64,000 nucleotides of DNA from contig JAGNEZ010000010.1 of assembly GCA_018003015.1 (NCBI GenBank), positions 1 through 64,000 on the forward strand. The letters are read 5' to 3'. Below are positions 61,817-64,000 of the stretch, in pieces. Within the stretch, counting starts at the first letter, position 1. The number at the start of each line of letters is the position of its first letter. The notes under the pieces are model-generated. The model was not told the DNA's origin. It did no database searches and was given only the letters and a program-made list of their open reading frames with translations. The translations under genes were made by a program, and so were the position numbers. Origin of the DNA: Phycisphaerae bacterium (GTDB lineage Bacteria > Planctomycetota > Phycisphaerae > UBA1845 > PWPN01).

Positions 61817-62887
61817 CTACGGCTCCAGGACGGCGACCAGGTCTCCGAGCCGCCAGGGTTTGAAGATGAACCGATCGATGCCCAGCGCATGGAACTCGGC
61901 CCGCCGCTCGGTCGCACTGCTTCCGATCAGCTCCAGATCGGGCCGGATACTCTTCATCTTCTGCACGAGTCCGGGCAGGTCGACGCCTGGCATCTCGTAG
62001 TCGATCACCACATAGCGAATGCCCTGGTCGGTTTCCAGGAGGCGGATGGCTTCGGCCCCGGTCTCGGCCACATATCCCCCGGCGCCCGCGGCTTCGAGCA
62101 CGGAATGGAGAAGCTGCCGGATCAAGCGGTCGTCGTCGATCGCCAGCACCCGGCCCTTGAACGGCCACCGTTTCGGCCTCTCACCCTTGATCTCGAGCAG
62201 GATCTGGACCAGCTGGTTGCCGAGGTGATGGGGGTCTTCGGGCAGGAGCATCACCACCAGCCGCGTTCCGGGGCCGCGGGGGCTTTGGGAGCGGAGGTGC
62301 CAGTTGAGGTGCCGCCTGGACCGGGGGCATGCGACGACCCAGCGCTCGATGGCCGCGTCGAGATTGGGCACGCCCTGCTCGCCGAACACGGCCGCGAGAC
62401 TGGCCGCTTCGACGCCTGCGTCGATGTCCAGGAAGAGCTCCCGGGCTCGCCGGTTGGCGTAGACGATCGATCCGGCCGGATCGACCTCCAGGACGCCGAC
62501 GGGGGGAATGGTGACCGGTCGCTCCGGAGCCTCGACCGCCTGGCGGACGGCGTCAACGATCTCGTCCAGCTCGAAGGGTTTCTCCACGAAGCCGTACAAG
62601 CCGGCCTGGTTCGCTTCCGACCGCAGATCGTTCGAGGCGAAGCCGGTGATCAAGATGGTCCGCAGGCTTGCCCAGACCACGCGTAGGGCCGCGGACACGT
62701 GCAATCCGTGAATGGCGTCTTTCAGCATCCAATCGGCGACCAGCACATCGGGGCGGAATCGGGCGCCGATATCGATCGCGTCGCGTCCGTTGCCGGCGCT
62801 GCGGGTTTCGTAGCCCGCATGTGAGAGGATGATTTCCAGTTGCTCACGGTAATCGCGTTCATCGTCAACGATCAGGACTTTCGCCAC
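61817..62887 (-). CDS. Response regulator with two receiver domains and a central PAS
   Basis: A 356-residue signalling protein without a DNA-binding output. Receiver 1 (about residues 2-118) has KVLIVDDERDYRE, the phospho-acceptor Asp52 in LVADWML, and VEKPFELDEI. A PAS-like segment follows (GVLEVDPAGSIVYANRRARE). Receiver 2 (about 240-355) has RVLAIDDDRLIRQLLH, VVIDYEMPGVDL and FKPWRLGDLV. The GTG start has GGAGG six bases upstream and is preferred over a TTG two codons earlier. The kinase gene ends 13 bases upstream. Two receivers suggest a phosphorelay or a diguanylate-type partner elsewhere. Confidence 0.86.
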   Translation of the reverse strand: MAKVLIVDDERDYREQLEIILSHAGYETRSAGNGRDAIDIGARFRPDVLVADWMLKDAIHGLHVSAALRVVWASLRTILITGFASNDLRSEANQAGLYGFVEKPFELDEIVDAVRQAVEAPERPVTIPPVGVLEVDPAGSIVYANRRARELFLDIDAGVEAASLAAVFGEQGVPNLDAAIERWVVACPRSRRHLNWHLRSQSPRGPGTRLVVMLLPEDPHHLGNQLVQILLEIKGERPKRWPFKGRVLAIDDDRLIRQLLHSVLEAAGAGGYVAETGAEAIRLLETDQGIRYVVIDYEMPGVDLPGLVQKMKSIRPDLELIGSSATERRAEFHALGIDRFIFKPWRLGDLVAVLEP

Positions 62888-62900
62888 GGGCAACCTCCGT

Positions 62901-64000
62901 CTACACGACCGCCGCGCAGGGCAGATCGATGGTGAACGTCGTGCCGCGACCCGGTCGGCTATCCACCGCGATCAACCCGCCGTGCTCGGTGATGATACCG
63001 TGCACGATACTCAAGCCCAAACCGGTCCCGCCGCGGTGTTGGCGCGTCGTGTAGAAGGGATCGAAGAGGTGCTTGAGTTGGTCGTCGGTCATGCCCCGAC
63101 CCCAATCCTGCACGACCAATCGAGCGCCGAGCGATCCGCGGGCGGTTCGGATGCTGACCCGCCCGCCCGCCTCTGCCGCCTCGACGGCGTTCTTCACCAG
63201 GTTCACCACGACCTGCTCGATCTGCATGGGATTGATGATCGCGTTGGGCAGATCCGCGGCCAAGTCGGTCTCCAGGGCCGTGTCGCGATCCCGGGCGTAA
63301 CCCGACACCGCCTGGCACGCTGCGGTGACCGCCAAATTGAGGCTGGCGGACCACTTCTCGGTCGGCTCCTGCCGGGCGAACTGGAGGACGCCGCGCACGA
63401 TCTGTCCGCACCGCCGGGCGTTGCTCACGATGCGGTTCAGCGACTGCTCGATGAGCTCCGGTCCGCGGGGGTGGCTGCGATAGCGCATTGCCGCCTGGGC
63501 CGCCAGCAGCATCATACCCACCGGGTTGTTGATCTCGTGGGCGATTCCCGCGGCCAGGGTGCCGATCGACGCCAGCTGCTCCGCCCGCACAAGCTGCTCT
63601 CGGGAGGTTTCGAGCTCCATCGTTCGCTTCTCGACGAGCTCTTCCAGATTGGCCCGATGGCGGGCCACTTCCCGCTCGGCCCGGGTTCGGTCGGTGACAT
63701 CGCGGAAGCTCCAGACCCACCCGGCCCGCCGCCGGCCGATGTACTGGGGGAGGCAGGAGCACTCGAAGACCCGCCCGTCGACGGTTTCCACCGCCCCGCG
63801 ATTGTCCTGGGCCGAGCGCTCGTTCACCTCGCTCATCCGGGCCAGGAACGCGCCGGGGTCGCTGACTTCCTGCCCGGCATGTTCGAGGAAAGCGGCGAGG
63901 TTCTGGGCTGGTGGTGATCCGGCGCTGATTCCCCAGAGAACCAGAAACCTCTTGTTGGCCAGCCGGATCCGGCCGTTCGGATCGACGACCAGAATACCGT
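62901..64000 (-). CDS. Sensor histidine kinase with PAS domain(s) (5' end beyond window)
   Basis: 366 codons of a histidine kinase are in the window; the N-terminus lies outside. The visible start is a PAS segment (ILVVDPNGRIRLANKRFLVL) with the PAC-like part GWVWSFRDVTDRTRAE. A coiled linker follows, then the H-box LAAGIAHEINNPVGMML with the phospho-acceptor His. The ATPase has NLVKNAVEAAEAGG (N-box), VQDWGRGMTDDQ (G1), FDPFYTTRQHRGGTGLGLSI (F and G2). This HisKA type autophosphorylates and would pass phosphate to the regulator encoded 13 bases downstream. Confidence 0.92.
   Translation of the reverse strand, partial: GILVVDPNGRIRLANKRFLVLWGISAGSPPAQNLAAFLEHAGQEVSDPGAFLARMSEVNERSAQDNRGAVETVDGRVFECSCLPQYIGRRRAGWVWSFRDVTDRTRAEREVARHRANLEELVEKRTMELETSREQLVRAEQLASIGTLAAGIAHEINNPVGMMLLAAQAAMRYRSHPRGPELIEQSLNRIVSNARRCGQIVRGVLQFARQEPTEKWSASLNLAVTAACQAVSGYARDRDTALETDLAADLPNAIINPMQIEQVVVNLVKNAVEAAEAGGRVSIRTARGSLGARLVVQDWGRGMTDDQLKHLFDPFYTTRQHRGGTGLGLSIVHGIITEHGGLIAVDSRPGRGTTFTIDLPCAAVV

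Overview
The window is high-GC bacterial DNA that most resembles a member of the Planctomycetota, probably from an anaerobic or low-oxygen setting and possibly a metagenome-assembled genome. The signs are two Gfo/Idh/MocA oxidoreductases with Tat-type leaders, a prepilin-type protein with a planctomycete-style head domain, secreted glycoside hydrolase-like proteins, an HAF-repeat protein, ECF sigma regulation and an orange-protein-like locus. Genus and class cannot be fixed from sequence reading alone. No rRNA, CRISPR array or intact mobile element was seen. Two tRNA genes are present: Arg(ACG) and Leu(GAG).

Region 1 (1-8.4 kb) starts with an ECF sigma factor cut by the window edge. A run of exported proteins follows: two tandem trypsin-like proteases, a beta-helix protein and a seven-unit HAF-repeat protein. 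It ends in a decayed zone. There an S53 peptidase head carries an amber stop and runs in frame into the tail of a tyrosine recombinase beside tRNA-Arg, followed by an AT-richer FkbM methyltransferase.

Region 2 (8.7-16.7 kb) is the most interesting part. Two divergent operons flank a sigma-54 activator gene. They encode two NifX/orange-protein-like proteins, a DUF5320-type protein, two MinD/Mrp-like ATPases with ferredoxin inserts, a hotdog thioesterase, a metallo-beta-lactamase-fold protein, a flavodoxin-fold protein and two lipoproteins. This matches the architecture of the sigma-54-controlled orange-protein (orp) operons of Desulfovibrio. Three TTGCA-N3-TGCAA dyads and a good -24/-12 promoter fit that control scheme. 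The activator, the metallo-hydrolase and the flavoprotein each lack an essential segment, so the locus is either decaying or damaged by assembly.

Region 3 (16.9-22.9 kb) is a one-direction oxidative-stress cluster: a Fur/PerR regulator, a dihaem cytochrome c peroxidase, a Tat-exported metallophosphoesterase, a cytochrome c, rubrerythrin and a rubredoxin-fused NAD(P)H oxidoreductase. A dyad over the regulator's promoter suggests self-control.

Region 4 (23-43.5 kb) is mostly housekeeping: a cysteine-cluster protein, DedA, tRNA-dihydrouridine synthase, an OFA-type MFS transporter with acetyl-CoA synthetase, 6-phosphogluconate dehydrogenase, an ABC exporter pair, an FKBP isomerase, a DUF4091 lipoprotein, a hydrolase, TsaB, a zinc-ribbon coiled coil, a PanB-like enzyme and a polyprenyl-type glycosyltransferase.

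Region 5 (43.6-58.3 kb) is dominated by carbohydrate metabolism (a large secreted glycoside-hydrolase-like protein, a DUF4432 epimerase-like protein, a GH51 arabinofuranosidase, two Gfo/Idh/MocA proteins, an aldo/keto reductase and a HEAT-repeat protein), with metK and a nucleotidyltransferase-HD protein between them.

Region 6 (58.3-64 kb) has parB with a perfect parS site upstream and no adjacent parA, which hints that the replication origin may be near. It continues with a ferredoxin-NADP reductase-like flavoprotein, the prepilin-type protein, an Mpo1-like membrane protein, and a response regulator plus histidine kinase that runs off the window.
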